From Oscillospiraceae bacterium (lineage in GTDB: Bacteria > Bacillota > Clostridia > Oscillospirales > Acutalibacteraceae): a DNA stretch of 35,497 nt. A model generated the notes under the pieces. The model did no database searches, was not told where the DNA came from, and saw only the letters and a program-made list of their open reading frames with translations. The translations under genes were made by a program, and so were the position numbers. This document shows positions 17,488-25,526 of the stretch, in pieces. The DNA lies in contig JAFLUK010000001.1 in the NCBI GenBank assembly GCA_022508865.1, forward strand, positions 18,148 to 53,644, written 5' to 3'. The number at the start of each line of letters is the position of its first letter. Position 1 is the stretch's first letter.

Positions 17488-19263
17488 ATGGCAGAATATA
17501 TGGGTAATCTTCGCAGAAGTAACTACTGCGGCGATTTGCGAATGGAGCACATCGGCAGTGAAGTTGTTGTCTGCGGTTGGGTAGCAAAGCAGAGAGATTT
17601 GGGTCAGCTTATCTTTATTGATTTGCGTGACAGAACAGGTATTGTACAACTTGCATTTGACCAAAGCACAGACAAGGATATTTTTGAAAAGGCATTTACC
17701 GCAAGGGCAGAATTTGTTCTTTGCGCAAAGGGGATAGTTCAGGAAAGGTCATCAAAGAATCCCGATATTCCCACAGGTGATGTGGAAATTTTAGTAAATG
17801 AGCTGAAAGTTCTTTCAAAGGCGCAGACGCCGCCTTTTGAAATTGTTGATGACAGCAAAACATCAGAAGAATTAAGACTTAAATATCGTTATCTTGATTT
17901 AAGAAGAAAACCTTTGCAGGATAACCTGATTATGCGTTCAAAAATAGCAAAGGTTGCCCGTGACTATTTCTACGAAAAGGGTTTTATAGAGATAGAAACA
18001 CCAATGATGATAAAGTCTACTCCCGAGGGAGCTCGTGACTATCTTGTACCATCCAGAATTCACAAAGGCTCCTTCTATGCTCTTCCTCAATCGCCACAGA
18101 TTTATAAGCAGCTTTTGATGTTATCGGGCTTTGACAGATATATTCAGCTTGCAAGGTGCTTCCGTGACGAGGACTTAAGAGCAGATCGTCAGCCTGAATT
18201 TACCCAGATTGATATGGAGCTGTCTTTTGCATCTGAAGAAGAGATTATGGAAATCAACGAGGGTCTTTTCAAAAGACTTTTCAGCGAGGTGTTGAACAAG
18301 GAGCTGAAAACTCCCTTTGAAAAGCTTACATATGATGAGGCTATGAATCGCTTTGGCAGCGACAAGCCTGATATTCGATTTGGTATGGAAATTACAGATG
18401 TTTCCGATGTAGTTGCAGAAAGCGGCTTTGGTGTGTTCTCGGGGGCTGTGAAAAACGGGGGCAGTGTAAGGGCTATTGTTGCAAAGAATGCCGCTTCTGT
18501 CCTTACCAGAAAAGAAATTGATAAACTGACAGAATACGTTAAAGGTATTGGCGCAAAAGGACTTGCCTTTATTCGCTGGGTAGAGGATGAACCTTCCTGC
18601 GGATTCAGAAAATTCCTTACAGATGATGAATTTAACGGCATCATCTCAAGGACCAAAGCAGAAAAAGGAGACGTTGTCCTCTTTGTTGCGGACAAAAATT
18701 CCGTTGTTCTGCCAACACTGGGCGCCCTCAGACTTACCGTTGCGAAAAAATTGGATATTATCCCTGACGAGTTCAGGTTTGTGTGGATAGTAGACTTCCC
18801 ATTCTTTGAAAAGGACGAAGAAACAGGTGAGTGGGTTGCAATGCACCACCCCTTTACAATGCCAAAGGAGGATTGCCTGCAATATCTTGACAGTGACAAG
18901 GGTAAGGTGGTTGCAAAGGCATATGACCTTACACTTAACGGCACAGAGCTTTCTTCCGGCTCAATCCGTATTACAGACTACGAACTTCAGCAAAAGATGT
19001 TTAAGGCACTGAACCTTACAGAGGAAGAAATTGAAGCCAAATTCGGCTTTCTTGTGGAAGCCTACAAGTATGGTGCGCCACCCCACGGCGGTATGGGAAT
19101 CGGCCTTGACAGAATAGCAATGCTGTTAAGCGGAGCAGATAGCTTGAGAGATGTAACCGCCTTCCCAAAGGTGCAAAATGCTTCCGAGCTTATGAGCGAA
19201 AGTCCCTCTCCTGTTGACCAAGATAGCCTTGACGTGCTGGGCATAAAAGTGGTTTCGGAATAA
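17488..19263 (+). CDS. aspS: Aspartate-tRNA ligase, bacterial type
   Basis: This class II synthetase charges tRNA-Asp. The 591-residue protein shows the N-terminal OB-fold anticodon domain, motif 1 and 2 regions (TPEGARDYLVPSR, ARCFRDEDLRADRQPEFTQID), the bacterial GAD insertion and motif 3 (GMGIGLDRIAML). The anticodon domain reads KQRDLGQ, with Leu where non-discriminating enzymes usually have His, and has a Lys in the later specificity loop. Both suggest a discriminating, tRNA-Asp-only enzyme, as an inference. AGGAGA precedes the ATG. Confidence 0.97.
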   Translation: MAEYMGNLRRSNYCGDLRMEHIGSEVVVCGWVAKQRDLGQLIFIDLRDRTGIVQLAFDQSTDKDIFEKAFTARAEFVLCAKGIVQERSSKNPDIPTGDVEILVNELKVLSKAQTPPFEIVDDSKTSEELRLKYRYLDLRRKPLQDNLIMRSKIAKVARDYFYEKGFIEIETPMMIKSTPEGARDYLVPSRIHKGSFYALPQSPQIYKQLLMLSGFDRYIQLARCFRDEDLRADRQPEFTQIDMELSFASEEEIMEINEGLFKRLFSEVLNKELKTPFEKLTYDEAMNRFGSDKPDIRFGMEITDVSDVVAESGFGVFSGAVKNGGSVRAIVAKNAASVLTRKEIDKLTEYVKGIGAKGLAFIRWVEDEPSCGFRKFLTDDEFNGIISRTKAEKGDVVLFVADKNSVVLPTLGALRLTVAKKLDIIPDEFRFVWIVDFPFFEKDEETGEWVAMHHPFTMPKEDCLQYLDSDKGKVVAKAYDLTLNGTELSSGSIRITDYELQQKMFKALNLTEEEIEAKFGFLVEAYKYGAPPHGGMGIGLDRIAMLLSGADSLRDVTAFPKVQNASELMSESPSPVDQDSLDVLGIKVVSE

Positions 19264-19336
19264 TAGACAAATAATCACTTGTTTAATAGTGCAAAACTAC
19301 CAATCGTACATAAAAATTTAACATTTTTTCTGCAAT

Positions 19337-19371
19337 TTGAGGTAGATTTTTACGCACAGATATTATATAAT
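19337..19371 (+). promoter_or_regulatory. Putative promoter for the first surface-protein gene
   Basis: TTGAGG at 19337-19342 is followed after 18 bases by TATTAT at 19361-19366. A perfect TATAAT overlaps at 19366-19371. It lies about 42 bases before the start codon and after the aspS stop, with no clear terminator between. Confidence 0.5.
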
Positions 19372-19412
19372 ATATACACTGATAGATATTATTTTTTAGG
19401 ATGTGAAAAAAT

Positions 19413-20678
19413 ATGAAAAAAACACTTTCCTTGTTTCTTGTTCTGGTTATGGCATTGTCTGTAATCACAGTGGCAGGAACAGCAGCATCCGCAGCAGAAA
19501 CAGCATCAGTTAATGGTGTGGATTGCTATGTGGGAAATACTGTTATTGTCACCTATGACTTAAAGACACCCGGTAAGGCAGAAAACTTCCAGGGTCAGCT
19601 GAACTACTCTTCAGGTCTTAAGCTCGTAGAGTGTCTTCTCGGTGAAGAGGCAGGCGTTATGACAGAAACAGAAATTCCAAACATTGTTTACTACAGTGGC
19701 TCCACCACAGAAAATCCTTACGATTTTACAACAATGAAAAATCTTGTTACTGCAAAATTTGAAGTTGTTGGAGCAGGTGCACAAACTGTTGAAAACAAAA
19801 TGTACATAATCTCGGGTGTTGACGGCACAGATTATTACAACAGAGGCGAAAATAACGGTACAGAAGAAAAGACTTCTGTAGAAATTGTTAAGGTAGATGC
19901 AGAATCTGTTACTCTTAATATTAACGCAGCAACAGTAAAAGCAGGCGCAACCTTCACACTTACAGCTACAGTTGCACCTGAACTCACATCAGACAAAACT
20001 GTTACCTTTACCTCCGACAACGAAGCAGTTGCAACAGTTGATGCAAACGGTGTGGTTACAGCTGTTGGTCCCGGTAAGGCAACAATCACAGCAACATGCG
20101 GCAGCGCTACAGCGACTTGCGTAGTAACAGTTAAACAGCCTGTATCAAAAATTAAGATTTCAGGTCCGACTTCCGTAAAGAACGGCAAGACAGTTACACT
20201 TAAGGCAACAGTTACTCCTGCAGATGCTGACAACAAGACAGTTACTTGGTCAACAAGCAACAAGAATATTGCTAAAGTTTCAGCTAATGGTGTAGTTACA
20301 GGTGTTAAGCCCGGTAAGGTTACAATCACAGCTAAAGCTAATGACGGTTCAGGCGTTAAGGAAACATACACAGTTACTGTTAAGCAGCAGAAGTCAGCAA
20401 AGATTACAGGAGTTAAGAAGTCCTATACATTAAAGATTAAGAAATCTACAACAGTTAAGCCTACATTATCTCCAAAGAACACTTATAACAAGAACATCAC
20501 TGTTACACTTGATAAGAAGGCTAAGAAGATTGTTAAGGTTTCTGCTAAAACTGTAAAGTCAGGTAAGACTGTTAAAATAACTGCTCTTAAGAAGACAGGT
20601 AACGGTAAAATAACATTCAAGGCAAAAGACAACTCAAAGGTAAAGGTTGTTGCTAAAATTACAGTTAGGAAAAAGTAA
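19413..20678 (+). CDS. Secreted protein: cohesin-like module, two BIG2 domains, Lys-rich C-terminus
   Basis: The 421-residue protein begins with a Sec signal peptide (about residues 1-28, ending near ASAAE). Residues about 30-157 form a beta-rich module marked by VNGVDCYVGN, AENFQGQLNY, PYDFTT and SGVDGTDYY; the pattern resembles cohesin-type folds, but this is a tentative match. Two bacterial Ig-like BIG2 domains follow (about 160-242 and 246-323), with EAVATVDANGVVTAVGPGKA and NIAKVSANGVVTGVKPGK. The last 97 residues hold 29 lysines and almost no acids. There is no LPXTG, SLH or dockerin motif, so attachment may be electrostatic. The neighbouring gene shares the first module. Role in adhesion or complex assembly is inferred. 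Confidence 0.8.
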   Translation: MKKTLSLFLVLVMALSVITVAGTAASAAETASVNGVDCYVGNTVIVTYDLKTPGKAENFQGQLNYSSGLKLVECLLGEEAGVMTETEIPNIVYYSGSTTENPYDFTTMKNLVTAKFEVVGAGAQTVENKMYIISGVDGTDYYNRGENNGTEEKTSVEIVKVDAESVTLNINAATVKAGATFTLTATVAPELTSDKTVTFTSDNEAVATVDANGVVTAVGPGKATITATCGSATATCVVTVKQPVSKIKISGPTSVKNGKTVTLKATVTPADADNKTVTWSTSNKNIAKVSANGVVTGVKPGKVTITAKANDGSGVKETYTVTVKQQKSAKITGVKKSYTLKIKKSTTVKPTLSPKNTYNKNITVTLDKKAKKIVKVSAKTVKSGKTVKITALKKTGNGKITFKAKDNSKVKVVAKITVRKK

Positions 20679-20713
20679 TTTTTATTATTATAGAAGTAAT
20701 TTTTATTATTATA
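20673..20713 (+). repeat. Two-copy 21-bp tandem direct repeat over a stop codon
   Basis: The unit beginning AAGTAATTTTTATTATTATA occurs at 20673-20692 and again at 20694-20713, offset by 21 bases. The first copy includes the last Lys codon and TAA stop of the upstream gene. Confidence 0.85.
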
Positions 20714-20717
20714 AAAT

Positions 20718-20742
20718 AACCTTCCAAGCGTTTTGGGAGGTT
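20718..20742 (+). other. Inverted repeat between the two surface-protein genes
   Basis: AACCTTCC (20718-20725) pairs with GGGAGGTT (20735-20742), with one G-T pair and a 9-base loop. No T run follows, so it may modulate read-through or RNA stability rather than terminate. Confidence 0.45.
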
Positions 20743-20784
20743 GTACTTCCGCAAAAAACAAAAAACAGAAAGGAACAAAAATCT

Positions 20785-23700
20785 ATGAAAAGATTAGTAT
20801 CAATTCTACTTTCAATTTTGATGCTTACATCCCTTTTTGTGACAGGTACAGTTATGGATGCATCCGCAGCTTCTGCAACTGTTAATGGTGTACCTTGTGA
20901 TGTTGGTGACACCGTTACTTTCACAGTGAAGGCGAATTTTGGCGATAAATTGGAAAACTACCAGGCAGACATCCTCTATTCCGAGGAAGGTCTATCTCTG
21001 ATTCCAAATCCTGATTATGACCCGGTTTGGGACGAGGAAACAGAAAAGTATAAATACACAGCATACGATCAAGGTTGTATTTTCAATCCGAACAATACAA
21101 GAGACTATCCGGGTCGTCATGCAATTTCTTACAATCATTCCATTCCAAGCGGTGGCTTTGACTATAGAACAGAAAGAGAAATGGTTTCTATTCCGTTTAA
21201 GGTTACAAAGGCCGGCTCATGGACTATTGATAACAAATTCCTTGTTGCAACAGGTGTAAGAGGCACAGAGTATGTAGCAGGTGGAGTAGTTATAACACCT
21301 TTTACAGTTAATCCGATTGTAGAGGTTACAGAAAAGGGAGTTGTTGATCCTCCTGTTCCCGGCGGTAAAGCAACAGTTAACGGCATTGAATTTAATGTTG
21401 GCGACTATATTCTCTTTGATCTTAGAATGAACTTTAACTCAAAGCTTGAGAACTATCAGGGCTATATTGTTTATTCAGAAGAAGGTCTTGAACTTGTTCC
21501 GGATCCTGAGTATGATCCTGATTGGGATGAATATACAGAAGAATTTATCTACACACCGGGCGACTCTGGTTTTGTATTTAACCCTGTAGACACAAAGACT
21601 ATACCGGGAAGAACAGTTATTTCCTACAATGCTTCTATTCCAACCGGCGGCTTTGATTACAGAACAGAAAAATCTGTTGTTACAATTCCTTTCCATATTA
21701 CAAAGGCCGGTACATGGACAATCAATAACAATCTTAAGATTGCTACAAGCATTAAGGGTGAAGACTTTGTTGGAGAGGACGGCTCAAAGCTCAAGCCATT
21801 TACAGAAAATCCGGTAATTACAGCTGACCCTGATCATCAGCAGCCATCTTCATCTTCCAGTTCTTCATCATCCAGCTCATCTTCAAGCAGCTCAAGCAGC
21901 TCAAGTAGCTCAAGCACAACTCCAAAGCCAACAAAGGCTACATTTAACGGAATAGATGTTTCAGTTGGTGACATTGTAACATACAAATATATGCTGAAGG
22001 TACCACAGAAGATAGAGGACTTCCAGCATACTATTGAATACGGCAACAGTGCAACAGGCAACACAACAGGAGTTACTATTCTTTCAGTTGCACTCAGCGA
22101 TGATATTAACACAGATTATGCAACTCATATTCCTGGTTACATTTACTCATCAGGTTTCTCTGCAAAGTATCCTTATGACTACACAACAGAGAGAGCTCTT
22201 ATTACTGTAAAATTCAAGGTTGAGCAGATTGGTACATACTATGCTCACGGTAAAATGGAATTTATGACAGGTGTTGACGGCACAGACTATTCTCATATGT
22301 ATGAAATGGTAGTTCCGTTTGATGAAGAAGATGTTATCGAGATTGAGTCAACTACATCATCTTCATCATCATCTTCGTCCTCATCCTCATCTTCCTCATC
22401 AACGGCTCCAACGACATATTCTATCACATATAATCTTACAAATGTAACATCATCCAGTTCGGCAACATCACTTGCGAAGGGCGATTCTTATACAACAACA
22501 CTTACACCTGCAGCAAATTATGAAATTTCAAATGTAACTGTAATGATGGGTTCACAGGCTGTTACACCTACAAAGAACAGCAATGGTACATATACAGTTG
22601 CAATTGCTAATGTAACAGATAACATCGTTATTGTTGCTTCTGCAACAAAGAAGGATGATCCGATTATTAACCGCACTGTTACACTCAACGTTGTAAATGC
22701 ACAGTCAACAAACATAGCAAAAACTGTTATTGATGGCACAACATATACAACAACTCTCGTTCCAAACGAAGGATATGAATTCAAGACAGCTCCAACAGTA
22801 GTTGGCGGTACAAATGTATCCATTGTTAAGAGCGGCGACAATTATATCATCACATTAACAGCTACAAGTGACATTACTATCGTTGCTATTGCAGATAAGA
22901 AGGCAGTAACTTCATCATCTTCATCATCTTCATCTGCTTCATCAGCACCTGCTCCAAAGACATTTAATGTTACAAATAGTCTTACAAATGCAAAGAACTC
23001 AAATACAGCAACAACTGTTAAGGAAGGCGACCAGTATGTAGCAATGATTTCTGCAAATGATGGTTACACAATGCAGAGCGTTGTTGTTACAATGGGTGGT
23101 CAGACTGTTACACCAACAATTGTAAATGGTGTTTACACAATCAATGTTAAGGTAACAGGCGACATCGTAATTGTTGCTATTGCAAACAAGGATGATGTTG
23201 TAACACCTGGCACATTCTCAATTACTAATGTATTGGACAATGCTGTTAACTCAAATAGTGCAACATCCATTAAGGAAGGCGAGACATACACAGCCCTCAT
23301 TTCTGCAAAGGAAGGCTATGAGATGCAGTCCGTAGTTGTAACTGTTAACGGTGTGAATGTTGCAGTACAGGAAATCGGCGGCGTATATTCTATTAATGTT
23401 AAGGCTACAGGTCCGATTATTATCATAGCAAAAGCTACACCTAAGGCAACAACTCCACCACCTACAACAGCTTCAACACCTACAGCTACAAAACCATCAG
23501 AAACTGTTGCTCCCACAACTCCACCACAGAATGTGCAAGAAGCAGAAAAGAATATTACAAATGCAAATGCCGATAAGGGCGACATTAAGGGCTCAACATT
23601 CGGTAAGCTTAAGATGAAGGGCGTAGGCGGCAACAAGAAGGTTACACTTAAGTGGTCTAAAGTTTCCGGCGCAAAGGGCTATATCATCTACGGCTCACCT

Positions 23701-24159
23701 TGCGGTAAGAACAATAAGCTTAAGAAGATTAAGACAGTAGGCGCAAGCAAGAAGTCATTTGTAAACAAGAAGCTCAAGAAGGGCACATACTACAAGTATG
23801 TTGTTATGGCTTATAAGGTAGTCGGCGGTAAGAAGGTTGTTATAGCTATCTCTAAGGTTGCTCATGTTACAACTAACGGCGGCAAGTGGGGTAACCCTGC
23901 TAAGATGTCTGTTAATAAGGCAAAGGTATCACTGAAGGTTAAGAAGACCTTTACTGTTAAGCCAAAGGTTACAAAGGTAACTAAGTGCAAGAAAAAGAAG
24001 GTTAAGAACCACATTAAGATCCGTTATGAATCCAGCAACACAAAGGTTGCAACAGTTAACGCAAAGGGTAAGATTACCGCTAAGAAGAAGGGTACATGTA
24101 CAGTATACGTATATGCTCAGAACGGTATCTACAAGACAGTTAAGGTAACTGTTAAGTAA
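20785..24159 (+). CDS. Large secreted multi-module protein: three cohesin-like modules, four Ig-like repeats, FN3, BIG2-like end
   Basis: The 1124-residue protein has a signal peptide (about 1-29, ending ASAAS). Three copies of the module seen in the previous gene lie at about 33-182, 196-349 and 385-521; signatures are VNG, VGD, KLENYQ, GGFDYRTE and TGVRGTEY. Ser-only runs separate them (24 Ser at about 354-377, 15 at about 525-539, a shorter one near 709-718). Four repeats of about 75 residues follow (about 544-886), with the pattern N-S-ATS, EG-x-Y, TMGG and DIVIVA. A Thr/Pro linker, an FN3 domain (about 937-1035) and a BIG2-like end follow; the last 188 residues hold 50 lysines. The start is ATG 20785 after AGAAAGGA; the frame is open upstream but that part lacks a signal peptide. 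Probably extracellular or surface-bound; function unknown. Confidence 0.82.
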   Translation: MKRLVSILLSILMLTSLFVTGTVMDASAASATVNGVPCDVGDTVTFTVKANFGDKLENYQADILYSEEGLSLIPNPDYDPVWDEETEKYKYTAYDQGCIFNPNNTRDYPGRHAISYNHSIPSGGFDYRTEREMVSIPFKVTKAGSWTIDNKFLVATGVRGTEYVAGGVVITPFTVNPIVEVTEKGVVDPPVPGGKATVNGIEFNVGDYILFDLRMNFNSKLENYQGYIVYSEEGLELVPDPEYDPDWDEYTEEFIYTPGDSGFVFNPVDTKTIPGRTVISYNASIPTGGFDYRTEKSVVTIPFHITKAGTWTINNNLKIATSIKGEDFVGEDGSKLKPFTENPVITADPDHQQPSSSSSSSSSSSSSSSSSSSSSSSTTPKPTKATFNGIDVSVGDIVTYKYMLKVPQKIEDFQHTIEYGNSATGNTTGVTILSVALSDDINTDYATHIPGYIYSSGFSAKYPYDYTTERALITVKFKVEQIGTYYAHGKMEFMTGVDGTDYSHMYEMVVPFDEEDVIEIESTTSSSSSSSSSSSSSSSTAPTTYSITYNLTNVTSSSSATSLAKGDSYTTTLTPAANYEISNVTVMMGSQAVTPTKNSNGTYTVAIANVTDNIVIVASATKKDDPIINRTVTLNVVNAQSTNIAKTVIDGTTYTTTLVPNEGYEFKTAPTVVGGTNVSIVKSGDNYIITLTATSDITIVAIADKKAVTSSSSSSSSASSAPAPKTFNVTNSLTNAKNSNTATTVKEGDQYVAMISANDGYTMQSVVVTMGGQTVTPTIVNGVYTINVKVTGDIVIVAIANKDDVVTPGTFSITNVLDNAVNSNSATSIKEGETYTALISAKEGYEMQSVVVTVNGVNVAVQEIGGVYSINVKATGPIIIIAKATPKATTPPPTTASTPTATKPSETVAPTTPPQNVQEAEKNITNANADKGDIKGSTFGKLKMKGVGGNKKVTLKWSKVSGAKGYIIYGSPCGKNNKLKKIKTVGASKKSFVNKKLKKGTYYKYVVMAYKVVGGKKVVIAISKVAHVTTNGGKWGNPAKMSVNKAKVSLKVKKTFTVKPKVTKVTKCKKKKVKNHIKIRYESSNTKVATVNAKGKITAKKKGTCTVYVYAQNGIYKTVKVTVK
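21847..21915 (+). repeat. In-frame Ser-codon repeat encoding the first Ser linker
   Basis: A run of Ser codons mixes TCN and AGY. In its second half a nine-base unit, AGCAGCTCA or a one-base variant, repeats in tandem. As the unit is three codons, slippage would change linker length without a frameshift. Confidence 0.7.
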
Positions 24160-24188
24160 TTTAACTCATACGCTGATTAACAAAAATT

Positions 24189-24220
24189 ATCCCCACAGTC
24201 ATTGACTGTGGGGATTTTTT
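24189..24220 (+). terminator. Rho-independent terminator of the surface-protein genes
   Basis: A perfect 12-bp stem (ATCCCCACAGTC at 24189-24200, GACTGTGGGGAT at 24204-24215) with a 3-base loop is followed by a run of T. It lies 29 bases after the stop codon. Confidence 0.95.
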
Positions 24221-24248
24221 CTGGTAAAAACTGAACAAAAAAAGACAA

Positions 24249-24294
24249 TAAAAAAGCTGTAAAGAAAGATTTTTAAAATTTCTTTCTTTACAGC
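24249..24294 (-). terminator. Rho-independent terminator of the perR-rubrerythrin-rubredoxin operon
   Basis: A perfect 14-bp stem (24256-24269 with 24281-24294) is followed, on the minus strand, by T residues (24250-24255 read as A on the plus strand). It lies 18 bases beyond the rubredoxin stop. Confidence 0.9.
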
Positions 24295-24312
24295 AATTCT
24301 TTTTATTTAGAC

Positions 24313-24468
24313 TTATTCTGTTGTAAAGACTTCCTTGCCAAGTCCGCAGATTGGGCAAACAAAATCTTCAGGAACATCTTCCCAAGGTGTGCCGGGGGCA
24401 ATGCCGTTTTCAGGATCGCCTACAGCAGGATCGTAAACATAGCCGCAAGGGCAAACATATTTTTCCAT
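24313..24468 (-). CDS. Rubredoxin with a CxC first knuckle
   Basis: This 51-residue protein is a small electron carrier that normally holds one Fe in four cysteines. It matches rubredoxin along its length: MEKYVC, GYVYDPAVGDPENGIAPGT, and the second knuckle VCPICGLGK. The first knuckle reads C-P-C-G (Cys6, Cys8), where the normal spacing is C-x-x-C-G; one residue is missing. AAAGGTG lies 8 bases before its ATG. It is 17 bases downstream of the rubrerythrin gene and so likely supplies electrons to that peroxidase. The missing residue could be a genuine variant, as the frame is intact and the rest is conserved. Confidence 0.93.
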   Translation of the reverse strand: MEKYVCPCGYVYDPAVGDPENGIAPGTPWEDVPEDFVCPICGLGKEVFTTE

Positions 24469-24485
24469 TGTATTACACCTTTATA

Positions 24486-25028
24486 TTAGCCGAAATATCT
24501 CTTTAAGAGACCTGCAAAGCCTGCGCCGTGGCGAGCTTCGTCCTTTGCCATTTCGTGAACTGTGTCGTGGATAGCATCAAGGTTAGCTTTCTTTGCTCTT
24601 GTAGCAAGGTCAAGTTTACCCTCGCAAGCACCAGCTTCTGCTTCAGCTCTCATCTGTAAATTCTTCTTTGTGGAGTCAGTAACAACCTCACCAAGAATTT
24701 CTGCAAATTTTGCTGCATGCTCTGCTTCTTCAAATGCATACTTTGTGAAAGCAGCTGAAACTTCAGGATAACCCTCTCTGTCAGCTACTCTTGCCATTGC
24801 AAGATACATACCAACTTCGCTGCATTCGCCGTTGAAGTTTGCTCTTAAATCAGCAATAATATCCTCGGAAACACCCTCTGTAATACCTACCTGATGTTCA
24901 CAAGCAAAGCCTGCTCCTTCTTTAATTTCGTTGAATTTTGATGCCGGTGCATTGCACTGTGGACATTTTTCCGGTGGTTCAGGACCTTCGTGTATATATC
25001 CGCAGATTGCACAAACCCATTTTGCCAT
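24486..25028 (-). CDS. Reverse rubrerythrin
   Basis: This NADH-linked peroxidase of anaerobes reduces hydrogen peroxide with electrons passed through rubredoxin. The 180-residue protein has the rubredoxin-like domain at the N-terminus (Cys6, Cys9, Cys22, Cys25), the reverse of classical rubrerythrin. A four-helix diiron domain follows with FEEAEHAAKF and KDEARHGAGF ligand motifs. It matches the reverse rubrerythrins of clostridia. AGGAGG lies just upstream of its ATG. It follows perR by 50 bases and precedes rubredoxin by 17, forming a peroxide-response operon. Confidence 0.95.
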   Translation of the reverse strand: MAKWVCAICGYIHEGPEPPEKCPQCNAPASKFNEIKEGAGFACEHQVGITEGVSEDIIADLRANFNGECSEVGMYLAMARVADREGYPEVSAAFTKYAFEEAEHAAKFAEILGEVVTDSTKKNLQMRAEAEAGACEGKLDLATRAKKANLDAIHDTVHEMAKDEARHGAGFAGLLKRYFG

Positions 25029-25078
25029 AGTAAATTCCTCCTAAATATTAAAAATAAAAAATAAATAATGTATTTAAA

Positions 25079-25450
25079 TTATCTGCACTTTGCACATAAA
25101 CCATAGTATGTTACAAATTTTCTTTCAACAAGAAAATCCTTGGTTTCAATAGTGGAAGGTACAGTTAATTTCTCTTCAAAAAAATCAGAAATAGAGCCAC
25201 ATTTTGTGCATACAAGATGTGTGTGTGGTTCTGTGTTGCCGTCAAAATGCTCTTCGCCGTTAATACTGCACACAGTGGTTACAGTTCCTTCTTTTTTGAA
25301 TAGAGCAAGATTGCGGTATACAGTACCAAGACTTAAATCGGGATAGTCACCCTTCAGGTCATCATAAATAGCTTTTGCACAGGGATGGTCCTTACGGGAT
25401 ATTAGCATTTCGTGTATAGCTTGACGTTTACAACTGAAATTATGCTTCAT
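25079..25450 (-). CDS. perR: PerR-type Fur-family peroxide sensor
   Basis: The 123-residue repressor has the winged helix (TVYRNLALFKKEG, about 43-55) and a structural Cys4 zinc site (Cys81, Cys84, Cys119, Cys122). The regulatory metal ligands align with those of Bacillus PerR: His22, Asp70, His76, His78 and Asp89. The Asp at the last position favours PerR over Fur or Zur. The start is the internal ATG at 25450, preceded by GGAG 7 bases upstream; an in-frame ATG at 25474 lacks a ribosome site. It heads the operon with reverse rubrerythrin and rubredoxin, and palindromes flank its promoter. Confidence 0.9.
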   Translation of the reverse strand: MKHNFSCKRQAIHEMLISRKDHPCAKAIYDDLKGDYPDLSLGTVYRNLALFKKEGTVTTVCSINGEEHFDGNTEPHTHLVCTKCGSISDFFEEKLTVPSTIETKDFLVERKFVTYYGLCAKCR

Positions 25451-25464
25451 AACTAACTCCAAAA

Positions 25465-25480
25465 TAATAATCATTACTGA
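25465..25480 (-). promoter_or_regulatory. Candidate PerR operator downstream of the perR -10
   Basis: TAATAAT-C-ATTACTG (25465-25479) is a 7-1-7 near-palindrome resembling the Fur/PerR box. Read on the minus strand it begins TCAGTAAT, the same half as the site at 25527. It lies between the perR -10 and the start codon, a place where binding would block transcription. Confidence 0.5.
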
Positions 25481-25489
25481 TTTAGGAAA

Positions 25490-25518
25490 ATTATACCATA
25501 TTCTAATTCTTTTGTAAA
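25490..25518 (-). promoter_or_regulatory. Sigma-A promoter of perR operon
   Basis: On the minus strand, TTTACA (25513-25518) and a perfect TATAAT (25490-25495) are 17 bases apart, with an extended TGG before the -10. It lies 40 bases before the perR start codon. Confidence 0.85.
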
Positions 25519-25526
25519 TAGATATT

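Noticed and set aside
18189..18944. A 251-codon open frame on the minus strand inside aspS
   Set aside because: It is fully covered by conserved aspS coding sequence on the plus strand, has no recognisable family and no ribosome site; a shadow frame.
20647..20784. Upstream extension of the large surface-protein frame
   Set aside because: It overlaps the previous gene, encodes low-complexity residues from the tandem repeat, and would bury the signal peptide; ATG 20785 has a ribosome site.
22354..22400. Ser-codon runs as phase-variation tracts that switch the gene off
   Set aside because: Repeat units are multiples of three bases and imperfect, so slippage would alter length but not frame.
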